A stretch of 64,000 nucleotides of DNA. Origin: Strongylocentrotus droebachiensis (Eukaryota; Echinodermata; Echinoidea; Camarodonta; Strongylocentrotidae). The stretch is from positions 310,001 through 374,000 of the forward strand of contig JAVYIG010000690.1 in assembly GCA_035222895.1 (NCBI GenBank), given 5' to 3'. Position 1 is the stretch's first letter; each line of letters starts with the position of its first letter. A program made the translations under genes and the position numbers. A model generated the notes under the pieces. The model saw only the letters and a list, made by a program, of their open reading frames with translations. It was not told the DNA's origin and made no database searches. Shown here piece by piece: positions 12,193 to 22,516 of the stretch.

Positions 12193-12259
12193 ACAAAGTG
12201 AATTTCATAAAATTCTATATCTACAGGCAGATATAGAATTTTTATGAAATTCACTTTGT
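12193..12259. repeat. Near-perfect 30-base hairpin
   Basis: The left arm (12193-12222) begins ACAAAGTGAATTTCATAAAA. The right arm (12229-12259) is its reverse complement with one extra T. A 6-base loop ACAGGC separates them. Such a long, nearly uninterrupted stem in 67 bases cannot be chance. It could be a foldback transposon remnant, a hairpin RNA precursor or a recent inverted duplication. It directly abuts the palindromic block at 12285-12610. Confidence 0.95.
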
Positions 12260-12284
12260 CGGCCAAGCTGGCCATGCAGCTTAG

Positions 12285-12610
12285 TCAAGCTGGATGGACT
12301 AATGTTACGTTAGACCAGTGGGTGGGACTTACATAAAGTAAGTCCAGATGGGCACCATTTGGACTAACATCAAGTTAGTCAATAACTAGTCAATTAATAG
12401 ACTCACAAAAAAATAGTCAAGTTTACGTGACTAACATTAAGCTAGTCAACATACTAACCAAAAGCTAGTCAACCAACTAACCACAGGCTAGTCAAGCATG
12501 GTCGACTAGGCCAAGTTAGTCCATCTTGTTAGTCCAGCAATACTGAGTAACATAAAGCTGTAGTCCAGGTGGGCAATATTTGGACTAACTTTCAAGTTAG
12601 TCAGGCAGAC
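12285..12610. repeat. Palindrome-rich GACTAAC/GTTAGTC satellite-like block
   Basis: Small hairpins recur: GGACTTAC-n5-GTAAGTCC at 12325-12345, GGACTAAC-n5-GTTAGTC at 12361-12380 and again with n6 at 12582-12602. The first and last thirds share a direct repeat (AGTCCAG, TGGGCA, ATTTGGACTAAC) about 222 bases apart. Between them CTAGTCAA recurs at a 23-base period (12442, 12465, 12488). No known family is recognised. Confidence 0.8.
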
Positions 12611-12738
12611 TAATTCAGGATTTATGTAGTGTAGTGTTCTTCTGACTCTCAACAATTATGACTACCGGTACTCCTCCATATATTTATCAATTTGTGCTGA
12701 GTGTACCGATCAACTTAATGTGACTCTAGACTATATCA

Positions 12739-12819
12739 TTAACTCATTATGTACAGGAACTTTGTGGCCCCTGTATTAAAGCCTATGGGAATAACAGGAT
12801 CCAGCAGTCATTGGATTAA
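12739..12819. mobile_element. Very short TTAA-bounded repeat, copy 1
   Basis: Bounded by TTAA at both ends, with internal ACAGGAACT, TAAAGC and TATGGGAAT blocks. The same blocks in the same order occur at 45571-45655 and, more diverged, at 35775-35853. The right end read in reverse starts TTAATCC, against TTAACTC on the left, so the ends are weakly inverted. At about 80 bases it is a tiny MITE or the remnant of one. Confidence 0.6.
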
Positions 12820-13900
12820 CAACATTTGTTTGAAGAAATTAAAAACTTGATGCAGTTGGAAATGCATCAGTTCTTCCACTCACTCACTTATCATATTATA
12901 TAAAGTAAAAATATGCTGGTGCCAGACATTCCTAAAGTGAGGTCAGCTACAATATGCTTTTTAAATGGTTGGTGGTCTAAATATATAGTGTTTTGAAGTA
13001 TTTTAGTTTGAAGTTCAAGCTTGGCGGAATATTTGACCACAAACTGTTGCAATTTAAGAGCTACGGTGATAGGCGGCTAAATAACCGTCCAGTAAATTGT
13101 GGACTTCTTTTCCGTCCCCGGGGTGGGGGTATATATCAGTTTCATTATTTTTCCTCTATTGGGGGTATAGCTTGGTAGAGATTGGTATTCCCTAGTGTTA
13201 GGGACTTATATTGGATGATGAAGGATGAATAAAGATGAAAAATGAAAGAAGAGATTAATACAACAGAGAAATTTTGAAATATGGCGAAAAATATTATGTG
13301 AGGCTTACTAAAGAAATGAAGAATTAAAAACAGTTGATGAAAAATATGAAGGAAATGTGGCACACATCTAAGCAATACATGACGAAGGAAAATATGACCA
13401 ACAGGTAAGCAAGTGAGATGAAAAGGTTGATAATGATAGAAGGGAAAAGTGACAAACTGAATTTGAACTTGAAAATCAATAAAATTTGCAACCTAGATGC
13501 GTCTTTCACAGATGCTTACATTTTTTTGTGGAAAGAGGTTTCAGTGAATAGCAAAAAAAAATCAGTGTTGTAACTTTGGGTCATAATACTATTGTTGTAA
13601 ATCTGTAACATTCACAAAATTCATGAAAGTTCAGAATTTACAGTAAACTACCAGAGTCACAAACAAACATTTGTATTTTTTTTAAAAGACATCAAACTGT
13701 TTTACCTACATGTAATACTTCAAGCATGACAACCGAGGGTGATATAAAACAGATGAGCGGAATATGGTTGAAATACGTGATGAATGACGAGAAAAAAATA
13801 TTGGTACGATGAAACGGATGCAACATACATAGAGAGAAAGATCATTTTACAAAATGGTTCATTAAGTACCCATCTTAAACTAATCTATTGCACATGTTCC
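12820..13900. other. No recognised feature
   Basis: AT-rich DNA. A Lys/Met-rich open segment of about 24 codons (13333-13403) ends at ACAG|GTAAGC on the plus strand, but it lacks a polypyrimidine acceptor, so it is not called. Confidence 0.35.
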
Positions 13901-13904
13901 AGCA

Positions 13905-14053
13905 GCAATATTTAAGTCTGGATTGTTGGGATGATTTGCGGTGATGCGCCATGTCTGTTAGCAAGGTTCCGGGGATGGGATTAATGTGCAAGTCTCTCGT
14001 TTTCTTACATCTACTGCTTTGTGATCTTATAAAGTAGCCTTTGACTGCTTTTC

Positions 14054-14093
<40 letters not shown>

Positions 14094-14515
14094 ATTCTTT
14101 TTTTCTGCCCAACTCGTTTTTTAAATGGCAATATTGCAGAGTGGATGTTCAAATAATTTGTGATGATACGCTATGTCTGTTAGCAAATCTTCAGGGAATA
14201 GGACTAATGTTCAAGCCTCATTTTGTTACATCTTTTGATCTGTAAAGTTGGCCTTCAATACTTGTCTTTCTCTCTTTGTCTCTTTCTCATTTTTTCTTTC
14301 TGCCAGACTGGTGTTTCATTAAAAGCAATATCAGAGAGTGGATTGTAAAATGATTTCTGGAGATAGCGCATGTCTGTTTGCAAGGTTCCAAGAATGGTTT
14401 TAATGTTCAAGTCTTGCATGTGTCTAGTCTTTAGTTGCACCTCATATTCCAATATCTTGAAAACTTATGTCTGCTTTTGTAATTTCTCTCTCTGAGTTTC
14501 TTGTTCTCTGTCTTT
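13905..14515. repeat. Three tandem ~200-base units with embedded CT microsatellites
   Basis: Units start with GCAATAT at about 13910, 14132 and 14325. Each continues with GATTT..., ATGTCTGTT(A/T)GCAA and TAATGT(G/T)CAAGTC. The CT tract sits at the same place in every unit and is expanded in the first (14055-14098), which accounts for the unequal unit lengths (about 222 and 193). Confidence 0.85.
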
Positions 14516-14559
14516 GAGCAACATCATGTATAACATTCATCTCCTATTACTTCTTATTT

Positions 14560-14663
14560 TTCTATCTTTCTTGTAATCTATCTATCAATCTATCTATTCA
14601 TCTATCCTTATCTCTTCCTCTCACTTTTTTCAGGTGATCTATTTATTTACATCTACCGGTATC
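14560..14663. repeat. TATC microsatellite
   Basis: Imperfect ATCT/TATC repeats lead into the larger array that follows. Confidence 0.75.
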
Positions 14664-14938
14664 TATCATTCTCATTCCCCCCTGGACCCTTATTTACCAG
14701 ACTACTGCAAGGTCCTCTGTCTATCACAGTCCATTTATTATGAACCTCTCTCTCCATCTGTCTATCTATATGTCTGTTCATCTATCTGTCTATCATTATT
14801 ATTCTCCCTGGGCCCTCATTTAACAATCTACGGTCTGGATCTACAGAGTGCTCTGTCTTACAGTCCATTTAGTTTGAACCCTCCATCTCTATTTCCTCCC
14901 TGATGCTCCCCCCCCCCCCCTTCCCTTGTGCCTCTCGT

Positions 14939-14982
<44 letters not shown>

Positions 14983-15330
14983 CATCTGTCTATCTATCTC
15001 TCTGTTTATCTATCTGCCTATCATTCTCATTCCTCCCTGGACCCTTATTTACCAGTTACAATCCAGATCCACAGAGTTCGCTTGTCTCACAGTCCATTTA
15101 GTTTGAACCATCCTTCTCTATTCCTCCTCCATTCCCCTCTTTCTTCACTTTACCTATCTATCTATCTATCTATCTATCTATTTATCTTTGTATCTATCGT
15201 TCTATTATTCTTATTCTCTCTGGAGTCTGGACCCTTATTTACCAGTCAAAACCGGGTTCCACAGAGTCCCCTTGTCTCACAGTCCATTTAGTTTGAACCA
15301 TCAATCTCTATTCCTCCTCCGAGTCCCAAG
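14664..15330. repeat. Four tandem units with TATC and CT expansions
   Basis: Units begin near 14664, 14791, 15019 and 15200. Each has a CCCTGGACCCTTATTTACCA-like core, then CACAGAGT, CACAGTCCATTTAGTTTGAA and TCTCTATT. Unit spacing varies (about 127, 228 and 180) because TATC, C and CT runs between the cores have expanded independently. Confidence 0.85.
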
Positions 15331-15760
15331 GTAGCTTGTTATTGTATCAGATTCTCATCAAAGAATTAACATCATAATCCCCATCTCCCAACAAGGAATG
15401 ACAGCCGAAACAAGAAAAGGCTTCAGAGTTGCATAAATCAAATCAATCAGCAGAAAATTCCATACTGAACTCTGAAGCTTTTGGGGGTTAAAAAGCGCCC
15501 CTCGTTCGAAGATCGGATGCAGAGAAAAAGATCATGTTCCATTCAGTTTGTACTGCAATTATTTCATTCATATTAGGCCTATATCTAGCCCCCTATTCCC
15601 TCTTTAGATTAAGTTTTTCCAAATACTTGACGGTAGAATATAGCAAATGAAGTAATATTTGCAGAAATAAAAAAAAAATGAATTTTACTTTTCAATCCAT
15701 TGGTGAGAGCCAGAAAAATGTTGAGTCAGCATAGAATTATATTACTTTGTACACATATCT
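15331..15760. other. No recognised feature
   Basis: Ordinary AT-rich sequence. Nothing is seen. Confidence 0.4.
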
Positions 15761-16413
15761 GGGCCTTGTTTCATAAAACTTAAAGGTAATGCAAAGTTTT
15801 GGTATGGGGTCATGAATTTGGTTCAAATTAGCATATTAGAAGCATATGCGATCCTACAATATTCAATGATCGTTGTCGCGGTTGAAATCGAGTCTAAAGT
15901 TATGAAATTGTAAATAATAAACTCTTTATGTTGTATAGCTCCCTCTTAAGGTCAAGATATTAATTAAGCTATAAAACAATGTTTCTTGACTAAAATAGAC
16001 CAATTTACTATCCCCTTTGGAAATTATGTATCACAACTACATATTCTGAAATTTTCATGGTCGCAGCTACTATTGTATGGACGTAGGCGCAATTTGAAAT
16101 TCATCCAAATTTACCGGGAGCACCGGTAAAAATTTATATCCCATTTTCCTCGAAAGCAGAAGTGTTTTAGGGGCTAAATTTTCTAGTGCTTATAATTCAT
16201 CCACAGGGGCATCCAAATATATCAAAATTGTGAAGAATCACTATCCAGCCAATTTTCAATATTTCCCAAAACTTTGTATTACCTTTAATATCACTTACAA
16301 CTGATAAATTTGTATGACAAAGTTGCTCTCAGCCAATCAAAATCCCCGCTTTCAGTAGCTTATATCAGTTATTGTACCTTGTCATTGATATCCAGTTATA
16401 TGAAACAGGGCCC
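15761..16413. mobile_element. Palindromic MITE (GGGCCCTGTTTCAT family) split by another MITE
   Basis: The left end GGGCCTTGTTTCATAAAACT and the right end TGAAACAGGGCCC are inverted. With the nested element (15784-16284) removed, the remainder matches the intact copy at 24054-24178, including CTCTCAGCCAATCAAA and CAGTTATTGTA. The family is small and non-coding. Confidence 0.85.
15784..16284. mobile_element. TTAA-bounded MITE nested in an older MITE
   Basis: TTAA flanks both ends (15780-15783 and 16285-16288). The termini are AGGTAATGCAAAGTTTTGG and, on the other strand, AGGTAATACAAAGTTTTGG, with one mismatch in 19. TTAA duplication is typical of the piggyBac superfamily, but piggyBac termini usually start CC, so assignment is tentative. 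It is 501 bases and carries no transposase. It lies inside the host repeat at 15761-16413, so it inserted later. Confidence 0.9.
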
Positions 16414-17130
16414 ATGCTCTCAGCAGACAATACGGAGTATCACTTGCTTGAAAACTATTTTGTCATGAGTTTGCATTTGAATATCCAGCTTACCTTAAAA
16501 TTTAACCTCGGAATATATTGTATCAGGATTGCATATCAATAGCACTAAATAAAAGATCCAAATCATTAAACAGTAATAAAGTAAAACCACAACAGTGATT
16601 TCTTCTTAACAGGTCCTATTTCAGAGACATGTCACGTCTCGGGTCCTATTGCAATGTTGATCTTGTATAAAACTCCTCAGTCGACCATGGTCCCATTTCA
16701 ATACCGGTCCGACAAATAATAGAACTGATTGAGATGGAGTTTCTCCCCCTCCGAGTAAATATTTACCTTCCTGCCTCCTTAGCCCCGTTGATTGGTGGAA
16801 AAGTAAATGTTATGTTAACCCCAATTTCTTCATCTTCTATTTGTCTGGTTCTATCGAGAGTAGGGCGGGTTGCGCTAGGGGAATCAATTGGTTCTCAGGC
16901 ACAAACCATTGTTAGTCGTTGTGCCCTAATGGTGTCTGTACCATGAGACTAGGCTGATGGCATACAGCATAGGCTCTTTACTTTAGAAATTTAGCTGCTC
17001 AGGACACAGCCACAGACTAATTGACAGAGCTAGGCTCTACTCAAGGCTTTAGGAATTGTGGTTAAGTGTCAAGTTAGAGTCTGTGCCTGCATATTGGGGA
17101 TCATTGGGCAAAAATAGGACCACATGAAAC
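16414..17130. other. No recognised feature
   Basis: A plus-strand frame at 16734-16946 starts with a real ATG but has no recognisable domain and no partner exon. Nothing else is seen. Confidence 0.35.
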
Positions 17131-17132
17131 GG

Positions 17133-17212
17133 GTGTTGTGGTCTTGTGGATAAGTCAGCAGACTTTAGATCATAAGGTACAGAGTCCTACCACTGCAAGG
17201 GCTCTATACACT
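17133..17212 (+). mobile_element. tRNA-like SINE head fragment
   Basis: TGGTCTTGTGGATAAGTCAG resembles a tRNA A-box arm. It is followed by GACTTTAGATCATAAGG and a decayed B box (AGAGTCCTACCA). The arrangement matches tRNA-derived SINE heads. The B box lacks the GGTTCGA core, so it is neither a functional tRNA nor an active SINE. Confidence 0.5.
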
Positions 17213-17257
17213 AACCTAACAGGCCCCTGGGACAAATTGGCCTATAGAAATATATGT

Positions 17258-17315
17258 CAGGACCCCCCCCCCCCCCCCCCCGCCCCCCTCCCCTCCCCCC
17301 CCCCCCCCTCCCTCA
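17258..17315. repeat. Long C-rich run
   Basis: Nearly continuous C with a few G and T interruptions. It is likely to slip in sequencing and to fold as i-motif/G-quadruplex. Confidence 0.95.
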
Positions 17316-17319
17316 TAAC

Positions 17320-20300
17320 CTCCAATAACTAGTCAAGAAGCACAAACACGAAAATATTCAACAATATGAGTGTATTCTAATAAAATCCCATGAATTCTGC
17401 TCAATGACTAATATCAAAACAAACTAGCCATAATAAATACAGGCCTATATGTGACAAGTTCCTAATTTTTTGACAATAGTATCAACTATTTTCATATTGA
17501 GTGGTGATTGATGACTCTTTGTTATTGCAGCATACTTGTCAATAAAGCACTTTATAATAAAACTAAATTTAACACAACAGTGTACAAAGAGTCAATAAAG
17601 CTTTATGATAAAGTACCGCAAAATCCTTACAAGCTTTTATTGTCTAAGAAGTTTTTATGATAAATTGATTTAAAATATTTTGTTACTACAAACAAGCAAT
17701 GCGATATGATCACAAATCTGTTCTCATGTATCGGATGCAAAATCACTTTTCGTGACCTTAACTGTATTAATCATACAAAATTTTGATAACTATCAGGGGG
17801 AAAAAATCATTTTGCACGCTACCTGGATCTTAGATAAACAAACCCCATATGTCAGGAGATTATTATCAGCATATTCAATCATTTTTCATCATTTTAGCAC
17901 TGGTGTCACTTGGGAATTTTTAGTTGTAATAGTACTCATATCATGTTTAAATGAGAAAATTAATGAGCCAGAACTGGGTTCGCATTAAACCGGATTTTAA
18001 AAACGGTTATAGTGGAGCGCCGTAATTGGTTGAGTCAACTCCAAAGGATCAGTAATTTGACAGATAATGGAAGGACTCAGTGACATTTGTATTTGCGCAT
18101 GATCAATCACTCCTGATTTTTTCGCTCGTATCAAACAAGCTTTCTTCTGTTTCACTCGTTTCGGAGAGTAATCAATAAAATTCTGTCATGTCATAGATTT
18201 GTTGTAAATTAATGTTGCTGAAGAGGATATATTCTCTTCCTCCTTTTGCTGTAAATGATGTTTTTTCCCTTCTTTTTATCTTCTTCCTCCTTCCCTCCCC
18301 CTTTTCCATCTCATCTTCTCCCGATTTTTCTACAATGCTCATTGTCACATCACTTTTTTCATTAAGTAGTGATGAAAATACGCAAGGACATGGGATGTTT
18401 TCTGATAGTATGAAATGCCCCCTTGTATAGGCCTTAAAAAAGTTCCTAATTTTTCTTCTTTTGAACCATTTTCTTGCTTTTAGTAAAAATGTATCTAAGT
18501 ATTTCATAATTCTCCCCATTTTTACAATGTCTCAGTGTTATCACTCTTTAAGATTTTCATACAGCACACAATTTCAAACTGGAGGTCGGGGTTGGTCACA
18601 TTCCCACCCCCCCCCCCCCCCTTTCACTAGCAATCGATGCCCCTCGTCATGACGACTGTGGTTTGAAGTTTTTTTTTACAGGTACACAAACTCTTCACCT
18701 TGACCTTTTCTTTCTCATTACGATTTGAATGATTGGAAATGAAATTATTCTGAATGGAATTAGTACAACCTCTCAAACTGCCCCACAAGGACAGTGAGTG
18801 GGCACTTTTTCATTTTTCTTTCCCCCCTTTTTTTTTTCTTTCTCGAGATGAGGTCCAGATAACGTTAACAAAAACTTGCCCTGACATTTAAAAGGAAATT
18901 GGGGTTGATGTAGTTCTGGCACCCCCTCCCCATCCCCCTAAATGCCGACCACAATATAGAGATAATTGCCTCTTGTCATTTCTCATGCTCAAATACAATA
19001 CAGTTAAGCAATCCATTTTCAAAGTTTCTATCAAACACGGCAAGTTTCAATATGACAAACGTTGGCAATGATTCGTAAGTCTAATTTTTCTGACTCCCGA
19101 GACAATAGTTACATCAAAACTCTCTGTCAATGTCAAATGGAACATTTTGTTGTTCTATTTTCTTCAATCACAGACATAACTTTCACCAGTAACAAATCTT
19201 GACAACTTCTCTAAATGTCATTTTAATTTGTTTGTATTTCCCTTGACAACAGAATTCGATTTGGAATTTCTGTTAGCAATGTAGAAAAAATTCCTTGTCA
19301 TTCTCTCCATTTTTTTTCTTCATCAAAATAGCCCAACCAAAGGCTGTATCCCCTGTAGCAAAGCCAGGTTACTGTGTCAAGTATCGGTAGCCTAAAGGCC
19401 TTACTGTCATTCCAAGAGTTTAACCTTAGAATGAGATTTAGACTAATGAAGGAAATTAAGTTATCCCCAGACTAATTAATATATATTACTTTGAATGAGT
19501 AGACAGATATCAAATGATTAGACAAATCGTTTATCTCCTTAATGAGAATTCCTTTTGATTTATCTACAAAGACCCTGTTCTTAAGAGTGTTTTCTTAAAT
19601 ATTATTCTTTATGTAACATCAATAATGGCATCAAAAATAGAGAGAAGTATTGATTTAAATCATTAATTGCTTGAATGATGGCTCCGTACTGAAGTAGATC
19701 TATTTGGCTCAGAAGCCATTTTCCTAATCAATAATCAAATATTTACTAATTGTAATTAACACAAATCTAATCACTTCCAATTGATGTATATTATCAATGT
19801 CATCTTATTAATTATGATAAGAGCTAGACTGTAAGGAGTGTTATTCCTTTTATTTACACCAAAATTTATCTTTATATTTATTGATACAAGACATGTTTAG
19901 TAGCTTTGTAAACATGTTTTCTTATCTGAATACATATTTTTGTGAGATAGAATCTACAGAGCTGTGAAACACAGTGACATTTGGGCATCAATATATTATC
20001 AATTTTATCCTCTTGTTAACTTTAAACCATGAGCACTTTCAAAGCGGAAGCCATATAATCTAGAAAATGGAAAAATTCTCAATACCACAGGTGTCATGAA
20101 GTTATAGGAAAGAGAATAAAGGTGAACAATAAATACGTTTGCTGTATTCACTCAACCTTCATATAAAGTAAACAACAAAATTGGGTAATCTTTTAGGCAC
20201 ACACCAACATAAGGCTTCCCTATCAAAGTTATTACAACTGTGACAAATGAGATTCCAAATTTTCCTTTTTCTAAAGCAACCTTCAATCGGCTTGGCACTG

Positions 20301-20455
20301 AAAAAAAAAAACATCCTAATTCTATTTGCAAAAGGAAATAAATCTCTTCTAAAAGGCCAATCCGATCTCAAATTAAAAAGTAATGAGGATAAAACCTATT
20401 TCATTCATGACTTTTTTTCACATTGAAATCAGCAATTTGTATGGCTTAAAGGGTG
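17320..20455. other. No recognised gene; AT-rich, possible regulatory patch 19420-19850
   Basis: About 3.1 kb without a supported gene. C/T runs occur at 18602-18620 and 18825-18845. From 19420 to 19850 TAAT/ATTA cores are crowded (TCATTAATTGCTTGAATGAT, CCTAATCAATAATCAAAT, TTGTAATTAAC). This may be an enhancer-like cluster or simply AT-rich DNA. Confidence 0.25.
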
Positions 20456-20458
20456 TTT

Positions 20459-20752
20459 TTGAAAATGGTTGGGAAAATTCGCAAATAATTCCTGTGACAA
20501 ATTCATATTGATGGAAACACTTCAACTGGATTTTTAAAATCATCCTTAATTGAGGATTTGAACACTTCAGAAGGCAATGAAAAAGCGTATAATTGAAGAA
20601 ATGTTCTTGAAAATGGTTGGAAAAATTCACAAATAACTCTCCCAACAAATGTATATTCTAGGAAATAACACTTCCAACTGGATTTTAAATGATACATAAT
20701 TGAGGATTTGAACACTTCAGAAGGTTATGAAAAAGACTATAGTTGAAGAAAT
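20459..20752. repeat. Tandem duplication, 148-base period
   Basis: TTGAAAATGGTTGG begins at 20459 and 20607. Both units also share CAACTGGATTTT, AATTGAGGATTTGAACACTT and TTGAAGAAATG. The minus-strand open frames here are repeat-derived. Confidence 0.9.
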
Positions 20753-21700
20753 GAATCAGTGAAGGACATAAATCAAACCTTCTGTGCAAAAACTTCACGA
20801 AATGAACACCTATCACAAGTACAATTTTACTTTAAACATAGAAATAGTAAAACCATATTTTTTGCGGCTAAAATCTATGCAGCTTGCAAAACCATGAGTC
20901 AATTATATTTGGAGATAAAACGTTAACAAATCTTACTACTTTCGAAATTGCAGCAAGTTTCATGCATGCAAAATGTTCTAATTTCATAACAGTCTTAGTG
21001 GTAAGACACTAATAATGGAAAGGGTAAGATACCAGTAATGGAAAGGCTGATCGTTTCTCGGAGCATTTCCTTTGCAAGAGAGCAATTATTTTAAAAGCTA
21101 TGTGAACTCTACTCTACCTTTTTAGGATGTAAAAAGAACACTAGGTGTTCTGTAAATGAAATAATTTACTCCTCTGAATTTGTTTGCTCATTCATAGAGT
21201 CTACAAGCACCGTAAAAGAGATCCACTTCATGTTAGCAAACAGTCACAGGGAGGAATAGGAAGACCGTCAAGTGAAAAGACACTCTTCAAAAATAGCTCT
21301 AGCTCAGAGAGAGATTAGTAACTGGGTAGAAAAGAGCATTGGTCCTTCGTCCATCTCTCTGACGTCACTTATTTGTAGCTTATTGGCTTTTTCAAGGCAA
21401 GCGGTGTGACGGCAGATACGGTTTCCTAGGCATATTTGTACCTAGGTCAAACCCACAAGACACTCTGCAACTCTAGTGGATAAGAAAGTAACCCACCGCG
21501 AAACAGGGTCCACTTTCAATCACTCTTACATATGGCTTTCCATATAGCTTGCATGGCTTTTGACGAAAGTGGCTTTTTTGTTCCCTTGGTGGATTCGGTA
21601 CCGACATCGAAAATCTACCAGGCAACCTGATTGCTCATATGAATTAACATCAATACTGTCACCAAAAGATTGAGGGGCTAAGATTCAGCTTTTGAGCACC
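20753..21700. other. No recognised feature
   Basis: A short duplication (GGTAAGA and ATAATGGAAAGG blocks, 21000-21045) is the only structure seen. Confidence 0.35.
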
Positions 21701-21713
21701 ATTAGGCGGTTTC

Positions 21714-21922
21714 CAAGGGAAAAAAACTACAACAAATTTTGAGGGCTGCTTTTCAAGCTTGCTTGCTTGCATGAAAAATAACACTCTTTAATTTGTTTTG
21801 CATTGAACTCTATGCAAAAAAAAAAAATTGGGGGGGGGGGGGCTTTTTTATGACTTTAGGGGGCTCTTTTGGGCATTTCGGGGGCCGATTCGCCCCGAGC
21901 CCCCATGTATTTTTTTTCACTG
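21714..21922. mobile_element. hAT-type MITE, copy 2
   Basis: Same family as 7520-7685. It begins CAAGGGAAAAAAA and ends TTTTTTTTCACTG, and is flanked by a perfect 8-base duplication GCGGTTTC (21706-21713 and 21923-21930). It is longer than copy 1 (209 against 166 bases) mainly through an A/G homopolymer expansion at 21816-21842. Confidence 0.92.
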
Positions 21923-21964
21923 GCGGTTTCTTTCATCACCTTTAACATTATTTTGTGCATTTGA

Positions 21965-22023
21965 AGCCAAAAGGGCATTACATCTGTGTACAATCAGATG
22001 AGCGAGTTAACACCCTTCTGGCT
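21965..22023. repeat. Short hairpin repeat (AGCCAGAAGGGCATTA family)
   Basis: The left arm AGCCAAAAGGGCATTA and right arm TAACACCCTTCTGGCT are inverted around a loop of about 27 bases. The same hairpin recurs at 46358, 47391, 47664, 49426 and 61135. Confidence 0.7.
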
Positions 22024-22047
22024 CTCCATAGATGAACACAAATGTAC

Positions 22048-22516
22048 ACGTCTTCATCATCTCGAGATTGCCAAATAGCCCGCTATTTCTGATTTGGGAA
22101 ATAATCCAGAAGTTACAAATCGTGTCTTCATCAGCTCGAGATTGCCAAATAGCCCCCTATTTCTGATTTGGGAAATAATCGCGAAGTTACAAATCGCGTC
22201 TTCATTAGCTCGAGATTCAATTTCGAAACTTGAAACTTGACCTTGAGAAATTAGCTCGAGATATTTTGCTCAGCGTTCGCGCATAGTGCGAGTCTTCGGT
22301 CTGGTGAAGACGCACCGGAAAAATAGCTGGATATTTTGCCAAATAGTGGGATATTTTGTAAACTATCCCAAGATATCTTGGGATGACAATCCAGACCAAA
22401 TATCCCGCTAATTGCAACTTCGGGCTGATGAAGACGCAAATTAGCTGGATAGTTTTGAGATCGGGATAGTTCAAATAGCGGGATCAGTATTTGGCAATCT
22501 CGAGCTAGTGAAGACA
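22048..22516. mobile_element. Long-inverted-repeat element, copy A
   Basis: It starts CGTCTTCATCATCTCGAGAT and ends CTCGAGCTAGTGAAGAC, in inverted order. The first ~95 bases are tandemly duplicated (second unit from about 22123, starting with GTCTTCATCAGCTCGAGATT). It shares arms with 30496-31150, 36522-36900 and 54368-54657. No clear target duplication was found. Confidence 0.8.

Noticed and set aside
13333-13403. Lys/Met-rich segment ending at ACAG|GTAAGC
   Set aside because: The putative acceptor lacks a pyrimidine tract and lies in GAAAAATATG-type degenerate repeats.
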